DNA of 64,000 nucleotides, from NCBI GenBank assembly GCA_963819175.1, contig CAWFVJ010000021.1, positions 265,157 to 329,156 of the forward strand. Reading direction: 5' to 3'. Source of the stretch: CAWBRT01 sp963819175. Its GTDB lineage: Bacteria > Acidobacteriota > Terriglobia > Terriglobales > Acidobacteriaceae. Position numbers and translations under genes: made by a program. Shown here piece after piece: positions 1 through 7,701 of this stretch. The notes beneath the pieces were generated by a model. The model saw only the letters and a list, made by a program, of their open reading frames with translations, did not search any database and was not told the origin of the DNA. Positions within the stretch are counted from its first letter, which is position 1. The number at the start of each line of letters is the position of its first letter.

Positions 1-410
1 GTCAAGGGGCTCAACCTTGCAGGATTTTGGGGCGGACCATGGACTTGGCGAAGACCGAGAACTGTCAAGAGGTTAACGTCATTCCGAGCGAGCGACGCCT
101 TGCGTCGCGAGTCGAGGAATCTTGTGTGTTGGTTTGCTGTGGGAAGACAGCGGAAAGACACAAGATCCCTCCACTTCGCGCCCGAACAGCTTCTTGCTTA
201 TCGAGTGCAATGTCGGGGTACGCGGCGTGGCTGCTCCGGCCGCAGGCGCCAAGCGCTTCGGTCGGGATGACGCTCTCTGAAAGAAATGGGTACACCAACT
301 ATGGAAGGCACAGTAGACTGAGGGAAAACGTGACCGGCGGAGTGCCGTAGGCAAAAAATGGCGCGGCTAAAAGCCACGCCCATTCAAAGAATCACCTAGA
401 GTTATCGCGC
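1..410. other. No convincing gene; contains dispersed repeat
   Basis: I see no gene here. Short open frames exist on both strands but cross a dispersed repeat (78-273) and show no start signal or recognisable protein. The rest is likely spacer downstream of the FecR-like gene, which ends at 411. Confidence 0.5.
78..273. repeat. Dispersed MITE-like repeat, copy 1
   Basis: Begins GTCATTCCGAGCGAGCG and ends CGGTCGGGATGACGC, so the outer ends form an imperfect terminal inverted repeat (GTCATTCCGA versus TCGGGATGAC, one mismatch). Inner arms (GTCGAGGAATCTTGTG and CACAAGATCCCTCCAC) also pair imperfectly, giving a long hairpin. A second copy lies at 41634-41747. This copy is longer because about 60 bases are inserted before the right end. 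No coding capacity is evident. Confidence 0.75.
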
Positions 411-1130
411 TCAGTACCAGGGTCCGCGCCGCCCATAAACAATCACCCCCGGCGGGTACGGATATGGATATGGGTACGGATACGGATAGAAGCGCGGATA
501 GGAGGCATCCTGACGCTGGTTTCGCACACGGCACCACTCATCGAAGGCGTCGGGCTTGGGGTCCTTATGGCGTTCATAAGCAGCCGCGGTTCCGGATAGC
601 CGAACCTGCTCGTGCCTCTTCACGCGCAACGCTGAATGCTCTGCGGTAACGCTGCCCTCGCCCTTCCAAACGGTGATCGTAGTGGTGTTAGCCGTCGAGT
701 CGGCGTCAAAGCGGTAATCACCCGACTTCATGACGGTGAATGAGCCGTTGTTGCTGTCCACCTCATAAACTTCACCGTCAAAGAGATGGCGCACGTGCAA
801 GTACAAAGTTCCCTGGCTGAGCCGTACCTGAACCGTGTGGCGACTGACGTTGACAATGGTCAGGCTCGTCTCCGCGTTCATTTGCATCAAGCCGGTGCCG
901 ACGTTCAGCTCTGCCCGCGAAGCTTTGTCGGTCCACACGTTTTCCGTGTTTCCCAGCACAGCATTGGACGAAGCCGCAACCCAACTTCCCGTTCCGTGCG
1001 GCTGAATCGAGACAGCTCCGTTGATGTACTGCAAGACAGCGACACGTCCAGCAGGAGCGGCGCTTGCCAGCACCGCCCCAAAAAGCAACGGCAATAACGC
1101 CGCCCAACCCTTACGAACAAGTATGTTCAT
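411..1130 (-). CDS. FecR-domain envelope protein with C-terminal Pro-Tyr repeat
   Basis: A secreted protein of about 239 residues. The chosen ATG (1130) has a GAGG ribosome site six bases upstream and starts directly with a signal peptide (basic MNILVRKG, then a hydrophobic stretch ending ASAAPA). An in-frame ATG 14 codons earlier would bury that signal. The middle (AELNVGTGLMQMNAETSLTI, then GTLYLHVRHL, then a TVWKGEGSV turn) matches the FecR fold, a periplasmic beta-sandwich found in sigma-regulator and envelope proteins. The C-terminus holds an uncommon PYPYPYPYPYP run followed by GRRGPWY. There is no transmembrane anti-sigma part and no adjacent sigma factor, so a structural envelope role is likelier than FecR signalling. 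It is the last of three minus-strand envelope genes. Confidence 0.7.
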   Translation of the reverse strand: MNILVRKGWAALLPLLFGAVLASAAPAGRVAVLQYINGAVSIQPHGTGSWVAASSNAVLGNTENVWTDKASRAELNVGTGLMQMNAETSLTIVNVSRHTVQVRLSQGTLYLHVRHLFDGEVYEVDSNNGSFTVMKSGDYRFDADSTANTTTITVWKGEGSVTAEHSALRVKRHEQVRLSGTAAAYERHKDPKPDAFDEWCRVRNQRQDASYPRFYPYPYPYPYPYPPGVIVYGRRGPWY

Positions 1131-1172
1131 GCCGGACCTCCCCGGGTGATAACCCGAGCTGATCACCCGCAA

Positions 1173-1270
1173 CTACTTACTATGCCCGCCGCTATGCCCA
1201 CCGCCGCCGCTCGGATGACCGCCACCACTCGGATGACCGCCACTCGACCGGGGGCTGACCCATGATTCAC
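1173..1270 (-). other. Out-of-frame Gly/His-rich tail of the DUF3300 gene
   Basis: In a different frame from the DUF3300 gene's stop, this stretch encodes RSSGGHPSGGGHPSGGGG followed by HSGGHSK and a stop. That is the Gly/His-rich type of tail DUF3300 proteins often end with. Recovering it needs two frame changes, one near 1345 and one in the CCCCC run near 1254. I read it as the displaced true C-terminus, not a separate gene. Confidence 0.5.
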
Positions 1271-2574
1271 CGAAGGCCGCGGAGCATTTGAGTGGACACT
1301 CCCGCTCGGCCTGGGGACTGAGCCACGATTGACCGATGCCCGAGGAGCACTTCTCCGGAACTCGGGCGGTGACTAACACTCCCGTTCGGCCTGGGGACTG
1401 AGCCACGATTGACCGATGCCCTTGCTCCCGGACTCGAGTGATTAACACTCCCGCCCGGCCTGGGAACTGAGCCACGATTGACCGATGCCCTCGCTCCCGG
1501 ACCCCGGTTGACACCAGCACGGTTGAATCCTCCAGCTGGCCGCGCATAAGCTCCCCGCGCTCCAAAGTTTCGAGGCGGCCCGCCCGGACGATTTAATCCG
1601 CGGTTGACCACTGTCGTGCTGCGGGTGACGTAAGTGTTGTGGTTATAGAAGACGCCATGGCCGCCCCATCGAGGACCCCATCCACAACCCCAGTGGCCCC
1701 AGCCCCAGCCCCAATGCCCCCAGAGGCCGATACCGATCCCAACTCCGAAGCCGATCGCTAATCCGCCCCAAAAAATTCCCGGCGGCGGCGCATAGTAATA
1801 GCCCGGATAAACCGGGAACGGCGCTCCATAAATCGTCCAGGGGTCATATACCGGAACGTAGACGACGGTGGGGTTGGCTGGTGCAATCGTAATCGCGCCG
1901 TTCTCGCTGGATATCGTCTGCTGCGGCGTGCTGCGCAACTGACCAGCAGTCTGTGCCTTCTGGCGCATCGTCTGCACCGAATCCATCACGTCCTGTGGCT
2001 GGTTGTAATAGGCATTGCCCAAGTCAGTTGTCCACCGAAGGTTGCGGTCCATCTGCGCAAGCACCGACGGAAACGCCGTCAGCGCCTTCACGCTCGGATC
2101 CCAGTTCTTGGCTTCCGCACCGGCGGCAATCTGATCCGCGGGGGCGCTGCCCTGCGCCTGCCTCCAGCGATCTGCCTCCACCACTTGCGTCGGATACGTC
2201 GCGGCTGCAAGAACCTGCGCAACCAGGGGGTCGGGATAGAGCGCAATCGGCGCCACCAACTGGTTCAATTGCTCAGTTGACAAGGGCTGCCCCTGCGGAA
2301 TCGCCGGTTCCGCCTGCGGCGCCGGCTGGCCATCGTCCAATCCCGGATTGGACTGTCCGTCGCCGGGCGGCGGCATTGGCACGGACTGCGCAAATGCATC
2401 GCCCTGCATCATCGGAATCAGGATCATCAGCGCGCTGAGCACGACTGCCAGCCCCTGCCGAGTCCATTGGCCAATTCTTCGTCCCGTGGATTGGGCATCC
2501 TGCTCGGGCTGAAAAATTTCGTGCAACATCTCTCTCAACCATCGGTAACTTCTCATGTTTTTATCGAATTTCAT
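1267..2574 (-). CDS. DUF3300 domain secreted protein, C-terminus frame-disrupted
   Basis: A DUF3300 family protein of unknown function, predicted to be exported. The start at 2574 (MKFDKNMRSYRW) is chosen because AAGGTGG lies just upstream; the frame is open further back. A hydrophobic segment (GLAVVLSALMILIPMMQG) ends in AFAQ, a likely signal peptide site. The DUF3300 core shows LVAPIALYPDPLVAQVLAAA, then VEADRWRQAQ, ALTAFPSVLAQM and the PTVVYVPVYDPWTIYG signature. A Gly/Trp segment (WGHWGWGWGHWGCGWG) follows. Beyond that, a tandem repeat (1296-1513) encodes RASVNRGSVPRP units, and the frame runs to an early stop while the family-typical Gly/His tail lies in another frame. The change of frame may be real decay or repeat-related sequence error. 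Confidence 0.75.
   Translation of the reverse strand: MKFDKNMRSYRWLREMLHEIFQPEQDAQSTGRRIGQWTRQGLAVVLSALMILIPMMQGDAFAQSVPMPPPGDGQSNPGLDDGQPAPQAEPAIPQGQPLSTEQLNQLVAPIALYPDPLVAQVLAAATYPTQVVEADRWRQAQGSAPADQIAAGAEAKNWDPSVKALTAFPSVLAQMDRNLRWTTDLGNAYYNQPQDVMDSVQTMRQKAQTAGQLRSTPQQTISSENGAITIAPANPTVVYVPVYDPWTIYGAPFPVYPGYYYAPPPGIFWGGLAIGFGVGIGIGLWGHWGWGWGHWGCGWGPRWGGHGVFYNHNTYVTRSTTVVNRGLNRPGGPPRNFGARGAYARPAGGFNRAGVNRGPGARASVNRGSVPRPGGSVNHSSPGARASVNRGSVPRPNGSVSHRPSSGEVLLGHRSIVAQSPGRAGVSTQMLRGLR
1296..1513. repeat. Three tandem repeats inside the DUF3300 gene
   Basis: Three copies of a unit beginning ACACTCCCG, starting at 1296, 1376 and 1445 (spacing 80 and 69). Each carries the shared core GACTGAGCCACGATTGACCG. 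On the minus strand two copies are read as A-S-V-N-R-G-S-V-P-R-P, while the third is read in another frame as H-R-S-I-V-A-Q-S-P-G-R. Confidence 0.8.
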
Positions 2575-2725
2575 AGATTCCACCTTCAAACGCCTGCACA
2601 TTTCCCAACTCGTCCATACAAACCCGGTTGGGGATGCGGAGTTTCGCGGAATACATTGGACGCCGGTCACCTCCCGCAAAGCGGGTGCGCGATTTATGGG
2701 GTCGTGCGGTCAAGGCACTAAAGTT

Positions 2726-3547
2726 TCAGGGCAGAAAGCTGCTCTTCAAAAGGGACCGGAGCTGAGAAGTTTGGACCGACCCGGCATCCAGCTTGTAATC
2801 CGTATATTGAATGGTAAGCGTAGCCGTGCCGCCGATCAGGACATTGGTAACTGACTTGTTAGATGCAGGTAACCAGAAATCGCCGACCTTTTCATAGCGA
2901 TGCTCTATACGGGTCCTTTTAATCCAGAAAGAAGGGTTTTTCGCCGGCTCCGCATCGATCGATTCCACGGCAAAGTCAGTTCCGTTTACGCAAATTTCGC
3001 CGCGATACAAGTATTTGTCGTTTCGCACCGGATCTGCCCGCAGACGGTAGCAGCCGCCGTATTGGCTGGCCTTGGTTCCTAATAGCTCAAATTTGTAGTT
3101 ATCGGGTGTTAGCGCTGTTTTGCGCTGATTTGCGGCGCTGGCGGCGTCCTTTTCGCCTTCCAGCAGCCTCTTTAGCACACGATTCAGGAGCAACTTTGAG
3201 CCCGATTGCGAGATGATGTCGAAGCTCTTCGTGGCCGGAGCCGAGTAGTGGGCCATTACGACCATGTTGGCTTCCAGGTGTGCGGGAAAGCCCTGGTAGT
3301 CCAGGTGATAGACACGCCGGCCAGTGAAACCCCGGAGGTTACGGGCCCGCTGCGCATTGGCCTGTACCAAACGGATGACAATCTCGTCGACGGACATGTC
3401 AGGCATGTCGGCGGTTGCGGCCTGCGTCCCCGGAAGAGGCAATTCGAGTGGATAAGGCTGTGCGGCAGCACGCATCGCCAAACAGAAAATGCACGCCACG
3501 CCGACAACCACAACTAGATGGACGACGACTTTGGAGCAACGAGGCAT
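2726..3547 (-). CDS. Exported lipoprotein-sorting-like (LolA/RseB-fold) protein
   Basis: A 273-residue exported protein. The N-terminus has a signal peptide (VVVHLVVVVGVACIFCLAM, cleavage near AAAQ). The body (VDEIVIRLVQANAQRARNL, then RVYHLDYQGF, then SFDIISQSGSKLL) has the pattern of outer-membrane lipoprotein-sorting-like proteins, whose half-barrel fold is shared by LolA and RseB. A late block (GDFWLPASNKS, then TATLTIQYTDYKL) matches the part where such proteins restate how well the lipid- or heme-like ligand relationship is modelled. There is no lipobox, so it should be soluble in the periplasm. It sits upstream of the DUF3300 gene with a gap of about 150 bases on the same strand and may be co-transcribed. 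The family assignment is by pattern only; the ligand is unknown. Confidence 0.55.
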   Translation of the reverse strand: MPRCSKVVVHLVVVVGVACIFCLAMRAAAQPYPLELPLPGTQAATADMPDMSVDEIVIRLVQANAQRARNLRGFTGRRVYHLDYQGFPAHLEANMVVMAHYSAPATKSFDIISQSGSKLLLNRVLKRLLEGEKDAASAANQRKTALTPDNYKFELLGTKASQYGGCYRLRADPVRNDKYLYRGEICVNGTDFAVESIDAEPAKNPSFWIKRTRIEHRYEKVGDFWLPASNKSVTNVLIGGTATLTIQYTDYKLDAGSVQTSQLRSLLKSSFLP

Positions 3548-3587
3548 TCGTCTTGTCCTGGCAAATTTGGGGGCGTTGGAGGTTGCG

Positions 3588-3962
3588 CTATTGCACTAGG
3601 AATGGCTTGGCTGAAGCAGTTGTCTGTTCACTGGGTGTCCTGAGACCCGCGCCATTATTGAAGTAATCCATTTCGTGCCCATTCAGCGCCGCCCGAACAC
3701 GCTCGTCCTCACGCCGGAAATGCTCAATGACGACTGCTTTGAGCAGCGGCTGGTCATCCAGTGTACATTCGCCAAAGCCCTGCTGGGATATCCGTTTCAT
3801 CGCCGAAACGCTGACGGAAACGATGCTGGAAGAGATGACTTTCTTTTCGCCGTCCTCAGCATCGAAAACGATGACCGCGAGGAATGCCTTGTCTCTGGCT
3901 GTGTTGACAGCGCCAAGGTGGAGGCTCTCATGGTTGACGAAGGTGAATCGGACGGTTTGCAT
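3588..3962 (-). CDS. Hypothetical protein, 124 aa
   Basis: Not recognised with confidence. The frame encodes MQTVRFTFVNHESLHLG, a strand-rich first half (AFLAVIVFDAEDGEKKVISS) and a helical second half (LLKAVVIEHFRREDERVRAAL). The second half faintly recalls small DUF1488-type proteins. The start lacks a clear ribosome site, and a competing plus-strand frame (3675-4007) covers the same bases with less protein-like composition. It lies 40 bases upstream of the lipoprotein-sorting-like gene on the same strand. Confidence 0.4.
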   Translation of the reverse strand: MQTVRFTFVNHESLHLGAVNTARDKAFLAVIVFDAEDGEKKVISSSIVSVSVSAMKRISQQGFGECTLDDQPLLKAVVIEHFRREDERVRAALNGHEMDYFNNGAGLRTPSEQTTASAKPFLVQ

Positions 3963-4474
3963 AATTGTGCCAGAGATAGCGTAACCCGAAATGCGGCTGA
4001 ACCGTAACTAAAACGTGGCCATCGGGCAATAGAAATAAGCCTTACTTGCTCGCACGGCTCACTTCTCCGGGAGGCGAAAAGTCAGCGCCAGCCGTGGCTC
4101 GAGACAGCAGAGACTCGGCGTGCACCGGTAATGCCTCCACCGGCGGCAAGTTCTTTGCTCCACGGTGGAGGCTCGCGCGAGTTTCGCTACATTCATCTGA
4201 GAAGTGTTCGGCCCGGAGAGCCGAGCACTACTCAACTACTTAATAGTCGCAGCCGCTGCCTTGCAGCACACCTCATCCTGTGAGCCCGTGCCGCCCGAAC
4301 AACCGATCGCGCCGATGAGTTGCTTCTTCGGTTTATTTCAGTTGGGAAGCCCGATCACCTGCTCAAATGGGTGTGAACAGATTCTTGTTTTTTGGCCGAG
4401 CCAACGCCGGCGCAATGCAATGTCAGAAACAGGAGCGTGACGGCTATCATGGCCCGGTGGTCGCGAACAACGAG
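3963..4474. other. Intergenic, no feature seen
   Basis: About 500 bases between a small hypothetical gene and the tRNA. Short frames on the plus strand are low-complexity and lack start signals. I see no tRNA, terminator or repeat. Confidence 0.4.
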
Positions 4475-4551
4475 TGGCGACCCCGGAGGGACTCGAACCC
4501 CCAACCCTCAGATCCGAAGTCTGATGCTCTATCCAGTTGAGCTACGGGGCC
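4475..4551 (-). tRNA. tRNA-Arg (anticodon TCG)
   Basis: The minus strand folds as a full cloverleaf. The acceptor stem is GGCCCCG with CGGGGTC, the D arm has GCTC/GAGC, the anticodon stem TCAGA/TCTGA encloses loop CTTCGGA, and the T arm has loop TTCGAGT. Loop positions 34-36 read TCG, which decodes CGA (Arg). The 3' CCA is encoded. It stands alone. No integrase or repeated tRNA end is seen nearby, so there is no evidence it serves as an attachment site. Confidence 0.95.
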
Positions 4552-4862
4552 GTTTATTATCAGCGACTTACATGCACTATTTTCGGTGCAATCAAATTGA
4601 AGGGGTTTTTGAAGGGACTGAAATGCAACTTTTCGATTTCCGCGGTTCTACCCGGAAAAATCGCTTCAGCCACTTCCGATGTTCCCGATGTTCCCTTCAT
4701 GACTTCATTCCTTTCACAGAGCACCATTGTACCGCCACTCGGGCCTGGGGATATAACTCAGGACGGACAGCCTCACCAGGTCAATAATTCCCCATATTGC
4801 GCCCAAAATAAAACGCGCCTGGCGGAGCAGGCACGCTGTGGTTTCGAAATTGTCCGGCTTCG
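4552..4862. other. Intergenic, no feature seen
   Basis: Spacer upstream of the tRNA (in its transcription direction). It probably holds the tRNA promoter, but I cannot point to convincing -35 and -10 boxes. No protein-like frame is seen. Confidence 0.35.
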
Positions 4863-5261
4863 CTAGTCTTCTCCAGCCGCTTTCGCGGCAGCCTTCTCCG
4901 GTTCCGGCTGCGGTAGCGATGGCAGCTTCCTTACAGTCATCGCCGCGACGATCCCGAAGATGTCGGCCTCTTCCGGATGGATATAGGGCCACAATCGTCA
5001 CAAATCAAAAAATCCGTTGTATCGGCATTGAGCCAAGCCCATAAATAAGGTCCCCAACGGCCTGGATGCCTTGCCCACTTTGCGTTCAAGTGACCAATCT
5101 GCGCGTTGCTCGGGCACGGGGGAGGCAGTACGACGCCGGTCGCCGCTGGCGCCTGGTCCGACGATTCGCTGAATGCTGGCCGACTTCGCGTTACTAATCG
5201 GGCGGAAGAGTCGCTTCGGATCCTTCCTGAGATTTTCGAAGCGACGCCAGTCGGCGGGCAT
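4863..5261 (-). pseudogene. Possible decayed gene with one in-frame stop
   Basis: One minus-strand frame reads MPADWRRFENLRKDPKRLF at its start and IHPEEADIFGIVAAMTVRKL near its end, finishing in EKAAAKAAGED and a stop. It is interrupted by a single TGA at 4998-5000 (NGFFDL, stop, RLWPYIHPEE). The segments on both sides of the stop look protein-like and lie in the same frame, which is why I suspect a nonsense mutation or base error. The family is not recognised. It could also be a chance frame. Confidence 0.3.
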
Positions 5262-5721
5262 TTCGAGTGGTCCCGGCCCGTAGACGACCTCCTGCGAAAC
5301 CGACCAGCTCTCACAGCTGTGACAAACACCGGTCCGGCACGATCAACGGATCGGAACACACACCCTCGGCTAGTTCCAAAATGCTCTCGGTTGTGAGCCA
5401 CCGGGTGCTGGCCAGTTCTCGCGTTTCAGAGCCGCTCTAAGTGTTAGCCCCGTGCCGGTCGTCGAGCGTACATCACGGCGAACGCAGATAACATCTTTAG
5501 CTACCAGCCTCCGGAAACAGTTGTTTCGATCGGTGATTTCGACAAGCCTTTGCGGCGGGTCCGGGCTACATTTGGGGACCAGACCGCTCGGGCACTTGGA
5601 TGGTGGCTGAGTATTTTAAGCTCGGGTCGCCGCGACACGGAGGCCGATCCTCGGGGGCCGAATTCCCGGCCCATCCGTTGGATACCAGAAATGAGCACTG
5701 TATCGGAACTGGAGTCGTCAA
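5262..5721. other. Intergenic, no feature seen
   Basis: Spacer ahead of the VOC gene. Open frames on the minus strand (for example 5566-6027) run antisense to it and are discounted. The VOC promoter should lie here but is not evident. Confidence 0.35.
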
Positions 5722-6171
5722 ATGAGCAGCAGCGTACAAATCGAACAGAAGACCTACGAGATGCCCCCGCGAGAGGGGATCAGCGTCGCGCATTTCCTCA
5801 CCGTCGCCGACATCGAGCGATCGGCTCGCTTCTATGAAAAAGTCTTCGGCGCTCGCATTCTGAGCCTGGGTGACGGCAACGCGCCTGGGTACCTTCAGCT
5901 TGCGAACATCTGGATGATTCTGAACATTGGAGGCGGGCCGACCCCGGATAAGCCCACGGTAACGCTCAGCGTCCCCGACCCGAATCACATCACAAGCTTT
6001 ATGAATTTCCGCGTTGCGGATATTCAAGCGTGCTATGAATTATGGAAAAGTCGAGGAGCGGAGTTCATCACTGAACCGATCCCCAAGTACGGCGAGACGC
6101 GCTGCTACATCCGCGATCCTGATGGTTACATTATCGAGGTCGGCCAGAGCACTACCCTTACGTACGGTTAA
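5722..6171 (+). CDS. VOC superfamily (glyoxalase/dioxygenase-fold) protein
   Basis: A single-module vicinal-oxygen-chelate protein, 149 residues, the usual size for glyoxalase/bleomycin-resistance/dioxygenase-like members. Visible hallmarks are the first strand with a candidate metal ligand (ISVAHFLTV, His24), the helix signature RSARFYEKVFGA, and the closing strand RDPDGYIIEVGQ with a candidate Glu ligand near 139. The start ATG follows GGAG by eight bases. No signal peptide, so cytoplasmic. The substrate cannot be told from sequence; members include small-molecule dioxygenases, isomerases and antibiotic-binding proteins. The gene stands alone between a decayed region and a mobile-element remnant. 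Confidence 0.8.
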   Translation: MSSSVQIEQKTYEMPPREGISVAHFLTVADIERSARFYEKVFGARILSLGDGNAPGYLQLANIWMILNIGGGPTPDKPTVTLSVPDPNHITSFMNFRVADIQACYELWKSRGAEFITEPIPKYGETRCYIRDPDGYIIEVGQSTTLTYG

Positions 6172-6685
6172 CGTGCGGGGTGAGGCGAGCGATACGCCAT
6201 CGGAGATTGCTCCGTTCCTGTCCAGCTTGAAGGTCGTAAGCTCCTGCTCAACCGGATTAGCTCTCTCCAAAGTGAACGTTCTCCGGAGAGAGCACCCTTG
6301 GACTTTTGAACGCTACTCTTCCCCTCGGGACCAATAAATCCGGCGATAGATTTGGACTGCGCGGCCTGTGCAGGGCGCTACTTGACCGTCTTGCATCCCA
6401 GTCCACCAAACGCCGAAGGGAGCCAGAAGTCTTATAAATACCTGGATGCCACATTGACCGGCAGTGCGTGTCAATTGGGAATTTATCTGGAGTGAAAATG
6501 TAGCTGTCAAAGCCTTCAGAAGCCGCAGGGCTCAATGGGGTTCAACAAGCAGGCCGCAACAGGTCCAACAGCAATCACTTAGAATCCATAAAATTCCATA
6601 AAATAGGGGAGCCCAGCGACCACGAAAGCGCCACAGAGGATGTTCCTTATGCTCACCTCTGAGCCCCGCCCGGGGGCGGAAGGAG
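6172..6685. other. Intergenic, no feature seen
   Basis: About 500 bases without a convincing gene, leading into the RHH-resolvase remnant. The direct repeat CATAAAATTCCATAAAAT near 6588 is AT-rich and could belong to the old element's control region, but that is a guess. Confidence 0.35.
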
Positions 6686-6877
6686 GTGAGCCCACTGAAA
6701 GACGAACACAAGGTGAAACGCATGAACCTGAACGTCAACGTCAGCCTGCACGCTGCTTTCAAGTCGGCGACCGCCGCCCGCGGCGAGAACATGACCGACA
6801 TCCTGATGAAGTTCATCGAAGATTACGTCAACAAGCACACGTCGGCTGCCCTGAAACCGGCGAAGAAGGGCCGCTAG
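6686..6877 (+). CDS. Small ribbon-helix-helix (ParG/Arc-like) DNA-binding protein
   Basis: A 63-residue protein with a basic N-terminus and the ribbon-helix-helix pattern KRMNLNVNVSLHAAFKSA then GENMTDILMKFIEDYV, as in ParG-like and Arc-like repressors. The start is uncertain. GTG at 6686 overlaps an unusually strong ribosome site (AAGGAGGTGAG, 6680-6690), which is correctly spaced only for a CTG at 6695. ATG at 6722, preceded by AAGGTG, is a further option and would give 51 residues starting at the fold itself. It is followed one base later by the N-terminal scrap of a serine recombinase, so it was probably the repressor or partner gene of a small mobile element. Confidence 0.7.
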   Translation: MSPLKDEHKVKRMNLNVNVSLHAAFKSATAARGENMTDILMKFIEDYVNKHTSAALKPAKKGR

Positions 6878-6878
6878 C

Positions 6879-6950
6879 ATGAAGCCTGCGGCCCTATACC
6901 TCCGCGTCTCTACCCTGGATCAGCACCCGGAGACACAGCTTTACGCCTAA
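6879..6950 (+). pseudogene. Serine recombinase (resolvase), N-terminal fragment
   Basis: Only 23 codons remain. They read MKPAALYLRVSTLDQHPETQ, LYA, then a stop. Y-L-R-V-S-T-x-D-Q is the catalytic N-terminus of resolvase/invertase recombinases, the serine being the nucleophile. The ATG sits one base after the stop of the RHH gene, as in an intact two-gene unit. Sequence after the stop is unrelated and runs straight into the end of livF. A central fragment of what looks like the same kind of recombinase lies at 51610-51936. Confidence 0.75.
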
Positions 6951-6972
6951 ATAGAGACCTGCCAGGCTGTCA

Positions 6973-7701
6973 TTACAGGCCGAGGTACGCTGCACGGACC
7001 TGCGCATTGCCCAGCAACTCGCTCGATGTGCCCTGCAAAACAATGGAGCCGTTTTCCACGACATAGCCGCGCGCAGAGACACTCAACCCGTCCACCACGT
7101 TTTGCTCCACGACGAGGACGGGAACGCCCTTCTCTCCGATCTCCTGGATCTTTTGGAAAACCTCTTCCACAAGTTTGGGCGCCAGCCCTAGCGATGGCTC
7201 ATCCAGCAAGAGGAGTCTGGGTTCCGACATGAGGGCGCGGGCGATGGCAACCATCTGCTGCTCCCCGCCGGAGAGCGTGCCCGCAGTTTGCTTGCGGCGC
7301 TCCTTCAGTTTCGGGAATAGCGCGTATTGCTCTTCCAACAACTGCGGAATCTTGTGTCGCGTGCGGTCGATGTAAGCCCCCAAAATCAGGTGCTCTTCGA
7401 CTGTCATGTAGGGGAACAATTGGCGGCCTTCGGGAACATGACTGATCCCAAGAGCTACAATTTCATGAATCGGCCGTTTGTTAATGTCCCGCCCGTCGAA
7501 GTTCACTGTCCCGGACTGGCAACGCACCAGTCCGCTGATAACCCGCAGGGTTGTCGTCTTGCCTGCGCCGTTCGCGCCGATCAGGGTTACGATCTCGCCC
7601 TGGCCGACGGTAAGCGAGAGATGAAACAGGACCTGAAAGTCGCCATAGCTGGCGTTGACGTTGCTTAGTTCCAGAAGTGGAGTGCCGCCGTTCGTACTCA
7701 T
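6973..7701 (-). CDS. livF: Branched-chain amino-acid-type ABC transporter ATPase LivF
   Basis: The second ATPase of a LIV-type importer (242 residues, normal size). It has Walker A GANGAGKTT at 42-50, signature LSGGEQQM, Walker B with LLLLDEPSLGLAP, and the H-loop region VLVVEQN (Gln-Asn in place of the usual His, as is normal for LivF). It acts on the cytoplasmic face and pairs with LivG to drive LivHM. Its ATG overlaps the livG stop (ATGA, 7698-7701), a sign of translational coupling. Last gene of livK-livH-livM-livG-livF. Ligand class is inferred; LIV systems also carry amides, urea or aromatic acids. Confidence 0.93.
   Translation of the reverse strand: MSTNGGTPLLELSNVNASYGDFQVLFHLSLTVGQGEIVTLIGANGAGKTTTLRVISGLVRCQSGTVNFDGRDINKRPIHEIVALGISHVPEGRQLFPYMTVEEHLILGAYIDRTRHKIPQLLEEQYALFPKLKERRKQTAGTLSGGEQQMVAIARALMSEPRLLLLDEPSLGLAPKLVEEVFQKIQEIGEKGVPVLVVEQNVVDGLSVSARGYVVENGSIVLQGTSSELLGNAQVRAAYLGL

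Noticed and set aside
4475..6950. tRNA-Arg as attachment site of a genomic island reaching the resolvase scrap
   Set aside because: No duplicated tRNA end, no tyrosine integrase, and the recombinase fragment is of the resolvase type, which does not target tRNA genes.
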